From assembly GCF_008801605.1 (NCBI RefSeq), contig NZ_VZPJ01000019.1, positions 1-64,000 on the forward strand: a stretch of 64,000 bases of DNA. The letters run 5' to 3'. A program made the translations under genes and the position numbers. A model generated the notes under the pieces. That model did not search any database, was not told the origin of the DNA, and saw nothing but the letters and a program-made list of their open reading frames with translations. This document shows positions 50,966 to 59,500 of this stretch, piece by piece (the first letter of the stretch is position 1; each line of letters starts with the position of its first letter). Source of the stretch: Pseudomonas brassicacearum subsp. brassicacearum (lineage in GTDB: Bacteria > Pseudomonadota > Gammaproteobacteria > Pseudomonadales > Pseudomonadaceae).

Positions 50966-52250
50966 GGGGTTCGCTCCGGACCGCCGTCGGCGGCGAAAAT
51001 GGTTTCAGACGCGGTTTATGGGCCGGCAGCCAGCCGGCCCAGGCCGGGAAATGGCGCAAAAAGTGGAACACCATGAAACCGATGGTCATGCGCCACAACA
51101 GGCCCCGGGGGGCGTGGTCCTTGGGCATCGCGGTGCAATGGTTGCGGCTCAGGTAGTCGAGGCGCTCGAACAGCTCGCGGTTGAACGCCCGGTCGCGGAT
51201 CAGCACATTGGCTTCCAGGTTCAGGGACAGGCTCAGTGGGTCGAGGTTGCTCGAACCCACCGTGCTCCAGTCCTCATCCACCAGGGCGACCTTGCCGTGC
51301 AGCGGTCGCTCGCAATATTCGTAGATCACCACGCCGGCCTTGAGCAGGTAGCTGTAGAGCATGCGTGCGGCGAGCTTGGCGATCATCATGTCCGGCTGGC
51401 CCTGCAAGATCAGCCGTACTTCCACGCCGCGCCGTGCCGCGTTGCGGATCTCGCGCAGCAACCGGTAGCCAGGGAAGAAATAGGCATTGGCGATCACCAC
51501 CCGCCGCTGGGCGCTGCGCAGTACATGCAGATAGACCTCTTCGATGTCGGTCTGGTGTTCGTGATTATCCCGGTAGACCAGGCGCACCTGGCCGTCGTGG
51601 TCGCTGAACGCCAGCTCGTTGCGGCGGCTACGGCGGCGTTGCCACCAGTATTTGGCCCGGGCGGGCCGGCCACTCTGCAACAGCGCGAAGTGGTGGATAT
51701 CCACCACCGCCGGGCCTTTGACCTCCACGGAATAGTCCTGCTTGGCCTCGGCGCCGAAATCGCCCAGGTGGTCGGCGGAAAAGTTGATCCCGCCAATAAA
51801 CGCAATTACCCCGTCCACCACCACGATCTTGCGGTGCAGGCGGCGGAACCAGTTGGTGCGGATCCCCAGACGCCGGGGCGCCGGGTCGAACATCTGCAAG
51901 CGCACCCCGGCGTCGCTCAGCGATGCCAGGAAACCGGTGGTCAGCTCACCGCAGCCGAAGCCATCGAGGCTGACGGTGATGCGCACGCCACGCGCGGCGG
52001 CTTCGACCAACAGGTCCCGTAGTTCATTGCCGACCTTGTCCTCGAACAGGATGAAGGTCTCCAGGAGGATTTCTGTCTCGGCCCGGCGAATCGCTTCGAA
52101 GACCCTGGGGAAATACTCTTCACCGTTTTCCAGCAGCGTGACGCGATTGTTGCCGTGCCAGCCGTATTCGATATCCGTCAGCGCCGGGTTGCGCTCGGTG
52201 GGTGGCGCCTCGACCTGCTCAACTGTCGCCTTGTTCATCGTCGCGCTCAT
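50952..52250 (-). CDS. clsB: Cardiolipin synthase ClsB-like phospholipase D family enzyme
   Basis: 432 residues from the ATG at 52250, which overlaps the stop of the upstream gene (ATGA); longer starts would run into that gene. Two HKD catalytic motifs are present: H139-x-K141-x4-D146 (LHRKIVVVDG) and H318-x-K320-x4-D325 (LHGKVALVDE). The protein lacks N-terminal membrane segments, as does E. coli ClsB (YbhO). It probably makes cardiolipin from phosphatidylglycerol and a second phospholipid at the inner membrane. It is the middle gene of a coupled set with an endonuclease/phosphatase-type gene upstream and ybhN-like downstream. Confidence 0.93.
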   Translation of the reverse strand: MSATMNKATVEQVEAPPTERNPALTDIEYGWHGNNRVTLLENGEEYFPRVFEAIRRAETEILLETFILFEDKVGNELRDLLVEAAARGVRITVSLDGFGCGELTTGFLASLSDAGVRLQMFDPAPRRLGIRTNWFRRLHRKIVVVDGVIAFIGGINFSADHLGDFGAEAKQDYSVEVKGPAVVDIHHFALLQSGRPARAKYWWQRRRSRRNELAFSDHDGQVRLVYRDNHEHQTDIEEVYLHVLRSAQRRVVIANAYFFPGYRLLREIRNAARRGVEVRLILQGQPDMMIAKLAARMLYSYLLKAGVVIYEYCERPLHGKVALVDEDWSTVGSSNLDPLSLSLNLEANVLIRDRAFNRELFERLDYLSRNHCTAMPKDHAPRGLLWRMTIGFMVFHFLRHFPAWAGWLPAHKPRLKPFSPPTAVRSEPHEPL

Positions 52251-53056
52251 AATTCGATCTCCACCGACAGCGGTGCGTGGTCGGAAAGGTGCGACCAGGG
52301 TCGTACGTTCAACACCTTGGGATGATGGGCCTTGAGATTGCGCACGTAGATGCGGTCCAGGCGCAGGATCGGAAGGCGCGCCGGAAAGCTGCGGGCCGGT
52401 TTGCCCCACTGTTCGGCGAACACTTCCCGCAGACCGCAGGGTTCGAGCAGTTCACTGGCCTTGCCGCGCCAGTCGTTGAAGTCGCCAGCGACGATCACTG
52501 GCGCGTCGGGCGGCAGTTCGCTCAAGCGCTGGCAAAGCAGCTTGAGTTGCTCGACACGATGACCTTCGCGCAGCCCCAGGTGCACGCAAATGGCATGCAC
52601 TTGCGGTCCATCGCCCGGCAGGCGCAGCACGCTGTGGAGCATGCCGCGGTTCTCATGGCCGCTGATGGACACGTCCAGGTTGTCGTGGCGGATGATCTGG
52701 AATTTCGACAACAGCGCGTTGCCGTGGTCACCCGCCGGGTACACCGCGTTGCGCCCGTAGGCGAACTGCGGCCAGAGGCTGTCGGCCAGAAACTCGTATT
52801 GCGGCATGCTCGGCCAGTTGCTGTAGCGCTGGGGATGGTGTTCGTGGGTGCCGTGGACTTCCTGCAAGAACACCACATCGGCGGACACGCTGCGCACCGC
52901 TTCGCGCAGTTCCGGCAGGATGAAGCGCCGGTTCAGGGCGGTGAAGCCCTTGTGGGTGTTGACCGTCAGCACGGTGAAACGGCTGACCCGGTCGAGATCC
53001 TGGGCCTGTTGCTGAGTCGGCTCGTGGGTCGCTTCGCTGGTTTCCGGGCTGTTCAT
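52247..53056 (-). CDS. Endonuclease/exonuclease/phosphatase-family protein (YbhP-like)
   Basis: 269 residues with the family motifs: NTHKG near residue 33, LQEVHG (catalytic Glu), GDFNDW and the C-terminal SDHAPL with the active His. There is no signal peptide. The position ahead of clsB matches E. coli ybhP-ybhO(clsB)-ybhN. Substrate unknown; the fold serves phosphodiesterases including sphingomyelinases and phosphatases. It overlaps both neighbours by 4 bases (ATGA), so all are translationally coupled. Confidence 0.92.
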   Translation of the reverse strand: MNSPETSEATHEPTQQQAQDLDRVSRFTVLTVNTHKGFTALNRRFILPELREAVRSVSADVVFLQEVHGTHEHHPQRYSNWPSMPQYEFLADSLWPQFAYGRNAVYPAGDHGNALLSKFQIIRHDNLDVSISGHENRGMLHSVLRLPGDGPQVHAICVHLGLREGHRVEQLKLLCQRLSELPPDAPVIVAGDFNDWRGKASELLEPCGLREVFAEQWGKPARSFPARLPILRLDRIYVRNLKAHHPKVLNVRPWSHLSDHAPLSVEIEL

Positions 53057-53979
53057 GGCAACACCCCTTCGGCCGGGCGTTCGCCGGGCGCGGTGGCGAG
53101 GTCCTTGTCCAGATGGAAGTGTTCCAGCAAGTGGCGTGCGTCATAGGGCGCGCGGACTTTGATGTCGTTGTCGAAATAGCAGAACACTTCCCGGCTTTTG
53201 CGGGCCCGGGGCTTCTTGTCGGGATCGATCAGGTGGGCGTCGGCGGGTTGCTTGCCGTGGCTCCAGGCCTCGATCCGGTCGCCCCAGCGCTTCAACGCCT
53301 CGTCGGTATAGCCGCTGGCGTACAGTTCCTCGGCACCGTGCAGGCGCAGGTAGACGAAATCGCTGGTGACGTCTTCGCGATAGGGCCATTTACCTGCGGT
53401 GTCGGCGATGACCAGGGCCACGTCGTAGCGCTTGAGCAGCGTGACGAAGTGCGGGTCGATAAAGCTGTCATGGCGGATTTCCACGGCGTGGCGCAGTGGG
53501 CGCTTTTTATCGGTCGTGGTACTGGCGTGGCCGTCCAGGCGCGGCTCGTGCTCGCGGGCCAGGGCGGCGGCACCTTCGGTGTCGTGGGGCAGTTGCTTGA
53601 GGAAGTCTTCGAACAGTTCCGGGTCGAATTTGAAACTGGGCGGAAACTGCCAGAGGATCGCGCCCAGCTTCTCCTTGAGCTCCAGCACGCCGGAGGCGAA
53701 GAAATTGGCCAGGGGCTTGCGGATGTCCCGCAGGCGCTTGATGTGGGTGATGAAACGCGGGGCCTTGACGCTGAACACGAAGCCGGGCGGTGTCTCGGCG
53801 TACCACTGGGCATACCGTTCGGGGCGTTGCAGGGCGTAGAACGATCCATTGATTTCGATGCTGTTGACCGCTCGCGAGGCGAATTGCAATTCCCGTTTCT
53901 GGGTCAGCCCCTTGGGGTAGAAGTCCCCCCGCCAAGGCGTGTAGCGCCAGCCGGAAATACCAATGTGGATCGCCGTCAT
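53053..53979 (-). CDS. DUF72 (YecE-like) family protein
   Basis: 308 residues from the ATG at 53979. It begins TAIHIGISGWRYTPWRGDFYPKGL, the typical DUF72 N-terminus, with SRAVNSIEINGSFYALQ and the FSVKAPRFITHIKRL segment after it; the fold is a TIM-like barrel. The function is unknown. The stop overlaps the ybhP-like start by 4 bases, so this is the first gene of a four-gene - strand operon (DUF72, YbhP, ClsB, YbhN types). The 323-base upstream gap holds a REP-type inverted repeat. Confidence 0.9.
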   Translation of the reverse strand: MTAIHIGISGWRYTPWRGDFYPKGLTQKRELQFASRAVNSIEINGSFYALQRPERYAQWYAETPPGFVFSVKAPRFITHIKRLRDIRKPLANFFASGVLELKEKLGAILWQFPPSFKFDPELFEDFLKQLPHDTEGAAALAREHEPRLDGHASTTTDKKRPLRHAVEIRHDSFIDPHFVTLLKRYDVALVIADTAGKWPYREDVTSDFVYLRLHGAEELYASGYTDEALKRWGDRIEAWSHGKQPADAHLIDPDKKPRARKSREVFCYFDNDIKVRAPYDARHLLEHFHLDKDLATAPGERPAEGVLP

Positions 53980-54088
53980 GTATCCCTCCCGTGCCAATGA
54001 CCTCGTACTGCCTGTGTCTTGTGATGACTGTTGCGCGGCCCGGAAAGTTTCGATGGTCTTACCGACGGTGGAGCAGACGGTGAAGTAC

Positions 54089-54219
54089 TGTGGCGAGGGG
54101 ATTTATTCCCGCTATGTGGGAGCAAGGCTTGCCCGCGAAAGGAGGCGCCTCGATTTCTGAGAGACCGCAGCGCCTCCATCGCGGGCAAGCCTTGCTCCCA
54201 CATAATCCTCTTGCCACAG
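54089..54219. repeat. Long REP-type inverted repeat (131 bp)
   Basis: Arms GTGGGAGCAAGGCTTGCCCGCGA.. (from 54116) and TCGCGGGCAAGCCTTGCTCCCAC (54179-54201), extended outward by TGTGGCGAGG- and CTTGCCACA-like ends and inward by GGAGGCGC/GCGCCTCC. It uses the GGCTTGCCCGCGA core, not the GAGCTTGCTCGCG core of the other REPINs. It sits in the 323-base divergent gap between DUF72 and the MscS gene; the remaining bases (53980-54088, 54220-54302) show no gene. Confidence 0.88.
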
Positions 54220-54302
54220 GGGTTGTATTGATCATTCGAGCGAACTTGCCCGCCCGTTGTTGATCAGTTCCTTACCGATCCCGTGTGAAGGAGCCTCGCG
54301 TT

Positions 54303-56390
54303 TTGTCTCGATTGAGCACTGTATTGCTGCTGTTCCTGCTGGCGATGACCGGCACCAGCGCCTACGGGACCGCCGCTGTCCCCGGCACCTCCCAGCCCAG
54401 TGAAACGCCCGCCGAACCCGCGCCGCTGGTGCAGGGCGGTTTATTGGGGGCCATCAGTTCGAGCATCGATGACGTCCAGGACAAGCTCGATCTCAACCAG
54501 AGCCTGGTGGATGCCTGGCGCCTGCGGGCGGACCGGGCGGCGGATGAGGTGGACCGGCTGGTGGACCAGACGTCCCGTTCGTCCTGGCGCGTGGCGGGGG
54601 ATTTCCTGTTGTTGTCGAGCGTCTGGATCGGCGCTTTTGCACTGATCTGGTCGGGGGCGCGGCTGCTGCTGCGCCATCTGGGCCGGCGCCGCTGGCTGCG
54701 CACCCACCAGCGCGTGCGCGACCTGCTCGGTTATCTGCTGCCGTATACCGCTGCGGCGTTGATCTGCCTGCCGCTGACCCTGTACGTCAGCCACTTCCTG
54801 CAGGTCTCGGTCGGTCGCGCCCTGGCGCTGTGCTTCGCCTATGCCACCAGCAGCGGCATTTTCTCCACCTCGGTGTTGCTGTGCGTGATCGTGATGTTCA
54901 ACGCCGGCCACAAACGCCGGGCGGTGGCGATGATCCGGCGCTTCAGCCCCCGGCCATTGTTCATGATCGGTTTTCTCGCCGCCCTCAGCGATGCCCTGAC
55001 CAGCCCGCAGATCGCCCGGCAACTGGGCGGCAACATCACCAGCAGCATCGCGGTGTTCACCGGTCTGTTCGCCTCGGTGGTCTTTGGTTGGCTGGTGATT
55101 CGCATGCGCCGGCCCGTGGCGCACCTGATCCGCAACCGCCCGCTGGCCCAGCGCTTGAAGCAACCGGCCTTGCAGGAGTCGCTGCGGATTTTCTCCGGGC
55201 TCTGGTATTGGCCGATCCTGTTGATGGTGCTGGTGTCGGCGGTGAGCCTGATCGGTGTCGGCGAGGACAACCAGAAAGCCCTGCGCTGTGCGTTGTTCAC
55301 CACCATCCTGCTGATCGCCACGGTGTTCCTCAGCACCGTGTTCCAGCATGTCTTCAAGTCGCCCAAGGCCGAGGCCATCCAGCGCGACAGCGCCTACAAG
55401 GGCCGCCTGTTGAGCCTGCTGCACGCGTTGCTGCGCATCGTCATGGCGGTGGTATTCATTGAGGTCCTCGGACGGATCTGGGGGATTTCCCTGTTCGAGT
55501 TCGCCTCGCGCAATGCCATAGGCCGGGCGATCAGTGATTCCTTGAGCCGCATCGGCCTGATCTTCCTGATGACCTGGCTCACGTGGGTGGTGCTCGACAC
55601 GGCGATCCAGGAAGCCCTGAAACCGCCGCTGAACAAGCGCGGGGCCCGTCAGCCCAGCACCCGGGTCAAAACCATCCTGCCGCTGTTGCGCAACGCCGCG
55701 AAAATCATCCTGGTGGTGATTTGCGCAATCACCACCATGGCCAACCTGGGCATCAACGTCGCACCGTTGCTGGCCGGTGCCGGTGTGGTGGGGCTGGCGA
55801 TCGGTTTCGGTTCCCAGCAACTGGTGCAGGATGTGATCACCGGGCTGTTCATCATCATTGAAGACACGCTGTCCATCGGCGACTGGGTGGTGCTCAGCTC
55901 CGGCCACGCCGGCACCGTCGAAGGCCTGACCATTCGCACCCTGCGCCTGCGCGACGGCAAGGGCTTCGTGCATTCGGTGCCGTTCGGCCAGATCAAGGCC
56001 GTGACCAACCAGTCCCGGCAATTCGCCTTTGCGTTCTTCTCCGTGCAGTTCACTTACGACACCGATGTCGACCAGGCCGTCGAGCTGATTCGCGAGGCCG
56101 GGCGTTCGATCGCCGAAGACCCGTTCCTGAAATTCAACCTGCAAGGGCCGCTGGATGTGTTTGGCGTGGACAAGATGGATCTCAACGGCGTGGTGCTCAC
56201 GGCGCAGTTCCGCACCGTATCCGGCGGGCAGTATGCGGTGAGCCGGGCGTTCAACCAGCAGTTGAAGAAGCTTGTGGATAACCATCCGGCGGTGCACTTC
56301 GCGCAGACTTATCCACAGCAGGTGGTGTTGCCCAAGCGGTTGGTCGAGGAGCAAAAAGCGGGGGATGAACTGCCCGATCAAGCTCAATGA
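54303..56390 (+). CDS. MscS-family mechanosensitive ion channel (YbiO-like)
   Basis: A TTG start at 54303 with AAGGAG nine bases upstream gives 695 residues and a signal peptide (SRLSTVLLLFLLAMTGTSAYG); an in-frame GTG six codons earlier would have the SD inside the coding region and is rejected. After a periplasmic coiled segment (about 50-100) there are about ten membrane segments, and the MscS core at about 480-600 with the pore helix LLAGAGVVGLAIGFGSQQLVQDVITG and the beta domain GDWVVLSSGHAGTVEGLTIRTLRLRD. It releases solutes on osmotic downshock. The size resembles the moderate-conductance E. coli channel YbiO. Confidence 0.93.
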   Translation: MSRLSTVLLLFLLAMTGTSAYGTAAVPGTSQPSETPAEPAPLVQGGLLGAISSSIDDVQDKLDLNQSLVDAWRLRADRAADEVDRLVDQTSRSSWRVAGDFLLLSSVWIGAFALIWSGARLLLRHLGRRRWLRTHQRVRDLLGYLLPYTAAALICLPLTLYVSHFLQVSVGRALALCFAYATSSGIFSTSVLLCVIVMFNAGHKRRAVAMIRRFSPRPLFMIGFLAALSDALTSPQIARQLGGNITSSIAVFTGLFASVVFGWLVIRMRRPVAHLIRNRPLAQRLKQPALQESLRIFSGLWYWPILLMVLVSAVSLIGVGEDNQKALRCALFTTILLIATVFLSTVFQHVFKSPKAEAIQRDSAYKGRLLSLLHALLRIVMAVVFIEVLGRIWGISLFEFASRNAIGRAISDSLSRIGLIFLMTWLTWVVLDTAIQEALKPPLNKRGARQPSTRVKTILPLLRNAAKIILVVICAITTMANLGINVAPLLAGAGVVGLAIGFGSQQLVQDVITGLFIIIEDTLSIGDWVVLSSGHAGTVEGLTIRTLRLRDGKGFVHSVPFGQIKAVTNQSRQFAFAFFSVQFTYDTDVDQAVELIREAGRSIAEDPFLKFNLQGPLDVFGVDKMDLNGVVLTAQFRTVSGGQYAVSRAFNQQLKKLVDNHPAVHFAQTYPQQVVLPKRLVEEQKAGDELPDQAQ

Positions 56391-56421
56391 TTGCCTGGGG
56401 CTGTGGTGGGGCTTATGGCCT

Positions 56422-56499
56422 CATCGCGAGCAAGCTCGCTCCCACAGTAGGTTTGTGGTGAATGAACAATCCCTGTGGGAGCGAGCTTGCTCGCGATAG
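56422..56499. repeat. REPIN between convergent mscS-type and lhr genes
   Basis: CATCGCGAGCAAGCTCGCTC.. (56422-56446) and TGTGGGAGCGAGCTTGCTCG.. (from 56474), GTGGGAG ends inward, spacer about 27 bases. Confidence 0.9.
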
Positions 56500-56516
56500 G
56501 GCCGGCCCAGACGCCC

Positions 56517-59500
56517 TCAACCTTTCTGAATCAGCTTGTTCCTGACCTCAGCCATCCCTTGAGCATCCAACTCCACCCAAAGATGCTGCTTGCCGGCAAT
56601 CTGCGCCGCCACCGGCAAACCATCGCGATACACCAGCCGATTACTCGCCAGTGCCGGCACTTTCGCCCCCGGCAGCAAGGTGCCCGCCAGGTTCAGCGGG
56701 TCGACGCCGCACACCGCCACCAGGCTGCCATCGGTGGGGCGGCGGCGGGTTTCGCGCAGCAGCGGGATGGCTTCGGGCAGGGCGAATTGTTCGCCCGCCA
56801 GCCCACTGACAAAACGCCCGCCGCGAATCTCGCCCCGCGCCTCCAGGCGATGAAAGGTGCGCAGTAGCTCGCGCCAACTCGGCAACCAATCGGCTTCCCG
56901 TTCCAGCAAGCGCCAGAACACCACGCCGTAACGGCGCAGCAGGGTCATGGCGATGTGCTCCAGGGTGTCGGGCGGTGTGGGCGCGGCGCGGTTGCCGTCC
57001 ACGGGCGCCGGTTGACTGCGGCGCAACAAGGCCCAGCGCCCGGCGTCGTCCATACCACCGACAAACGCTCCGCGCCCGCGCCGGCTGCTGCGGGCCTGGC
57101 GTTTACTGGCCGGGGTGATCAGCGCGCGCAGGCCGGCGAAGCTGTCGGCATTCACCAACCCGGCGCCCACCAGTTCCTGCAAGGCGATTTCCAGTTCGCT
57201 GCGCAGCAGGTGGGCTTCGTGGGCCAGTTCGTCGAAAAACAGCGCGCCGTGTTCGCTGAGGGCCTGATGGACTTTTTGCGTCTTGGGCGACAACTCATCC
57301 AGGGCCGTTTGCCCGGCCAGGCTGCTCCACAGCGCCACCTGACTGCGCGGCAACAACACCACCGGCGTGCTGCGCAGGGCGCTGGCGGAAGGCTTCTGGC
57401 GCGCACTCAGGCGCGTCCATACCCACTTGCCACTGCGGCACAACTCATCGAGCCAACTGGGCGAGTAGTCCTTGATCCGCGCTGGCAACAGGTCGCTGTC
57501 CCAGGCTGACGCAGCGGCCGGGAAGCCTTCGAACTGGCCGAGTATCGACGGCAGCACGGCATTGCCCCGGCCCTGGGTGGACGATGACAGGTGTTGCCAG
57601 TCGAACAGAAAGCGCATGAAGTCCTGCAACATCACCGGCTCGATTTCCCGGCGCAGACGCTTGACCGTATAGCGATGGATCCGCGCCAGCAAATGCCGCT
57701 CGCACCATTCCTCCTGGCCGGTGCCCGGCGTGAACCGCCCGCGCAGCACATAGCCTTGTTGTTCAAGCTGCGCCAGGGCCTGGGTGACCTGCGGGGTCGA
57801 CAATCCCAGCGGGTAGGCGATGGCCTTCAACGGCAGCGGGCCAAAGGCACTGAGCCGGGCGCGGAGCACTTCCACCAGGGCTTCGTCGCTGTCCCAGGTT
57901 TCATCGAAACCGGCCAGGGGCGTCAGCGGCGGTTGCCAGCGGGCCTGTGGATAAACGGCTTGCAGGCAGGTCAGGCGCTCCAGCGGCACCCACAGACCCC
58001 GCTCGGCACTGATCTGCAGGTGACTGGCGCGACCACTGGCGGCCAATGCCTGCAACCAATCCAGCCACGGCGCGTGGGCGTCGGCTTCGCTGTCGGCGAT
58101 GCAGGCCAGGCTCATCAACGCTTCATGCATCTCATCGAGATTGGCCGGCGTCGGCCAGGCCTCATCGCGGACCGACTGAATGGCTTCGGCGTCCAGTGCG
58201 CCAAGGTCATCGGTGGCCTGTGGATCGCTCCAGCGCCGATTGATCACCGCTTGGGTGCGCCGTTCTTCCAGCGGCGCGTCATCGAGAAAGGTGTAGGGGC
58301 GGGCGCTGAGGATTTCTGCCGCCAACGGCGAGGGCGCCGGCAGATCGCGGCTGATCAGGCGAATCTCGCCCGCTTCCATGCGCCGCAACAGCGTCAGCCA
58401 GCCTTCGCTGTCCATGGCTTCGTGCAGGCAATCGTCGAGGGTCTGTTCCACCAGCGGATGGTCGGGGATCTCACGCTCGCCGGCCAGGTTTTCCAGGCAA
58501 GCGATCTGGTCCGGAAACACGCTGGCGATCAGGTCCTCGCTTTTCATCCGCTGGATCTGCGGGGCGACTTTGCGTCCGCCGGCGTAACGCGGCAAGGCCA
58601 GGGCCACGCCAGCGTTCCAGCGCCAGCGCACGCCGAACAGCGGCGCATCCAGTACCGCCTGGACCAGGATCTGCTCGGCGCTGTGGCTGTTGAGGTAGCG
58701 CCACACTTCGTCCAGTTCGAAGCTGTGGCTGGTGGACAGCGAGAGCACGATGGCGTCTTCACTGGCCGCGGCCTGCAATTCGAAGTTGAAGGTGCGGCAG
58801 AAACGCTTGCGCAAGGCCAGGCCCCAGGCGCGGTTGATACGGCTGCCGAAGGGCGTGTGGATGATCAGTTGCGTGCCGCCGGACTCGTCGAAAAACCGCT
58901 CCATCAGCAGCGTGTCCTGGGACGGCAGGGCGCCGAAGGCCAGGCGTGCCGGGGCCAGGTAATCCACCAGTTGTTCAGCGCTGGCCAGGTTCAGTTGCAG
59001 GGTGCCGGTGAGCCAATCGAGGGCCGGTTGCAGGTTGCCCGGCGTGGCGCCGAGCAGTTGATCGAGCTGGGCTTGCAGGCGCGCCACGGCCAGGGACAGT
59101 TCGGCGCTGCGCCCCGGCGCTTCGCCGAGCCAGAACGGGATGGTCGGCGGCTGTCCCTGGGCGTCCTCGACCCGCACGCGGCCGGTCTCGACGCGAATGA
59201 TGCGATACGACGTATTGCCCAACTGGAACACGTCGCCGGCAATGCTCTCCACCGCGAAGTCTTCGTTGACGCTGCCGATGTTCAAGCCCTGGGGTTCGAG
59301 CAGCACGGCGTAGTCGGCATTGTCCGGAATGGTGCCGCCGCTGGTCACCGCCGTGAGCTTGCTGCCGCGGCGCCCGCGCAAGGTCCGGGTCACGGCATCG
59401 CGGTGCAGGTAGGCGCTGCGTACGCCCTGGCGACCATTGAGGCCTTCGGCGAGCATCTGCAACAGCGCCTGGTAATGCCCTTCGTCCAGCCCGGCGTAGG

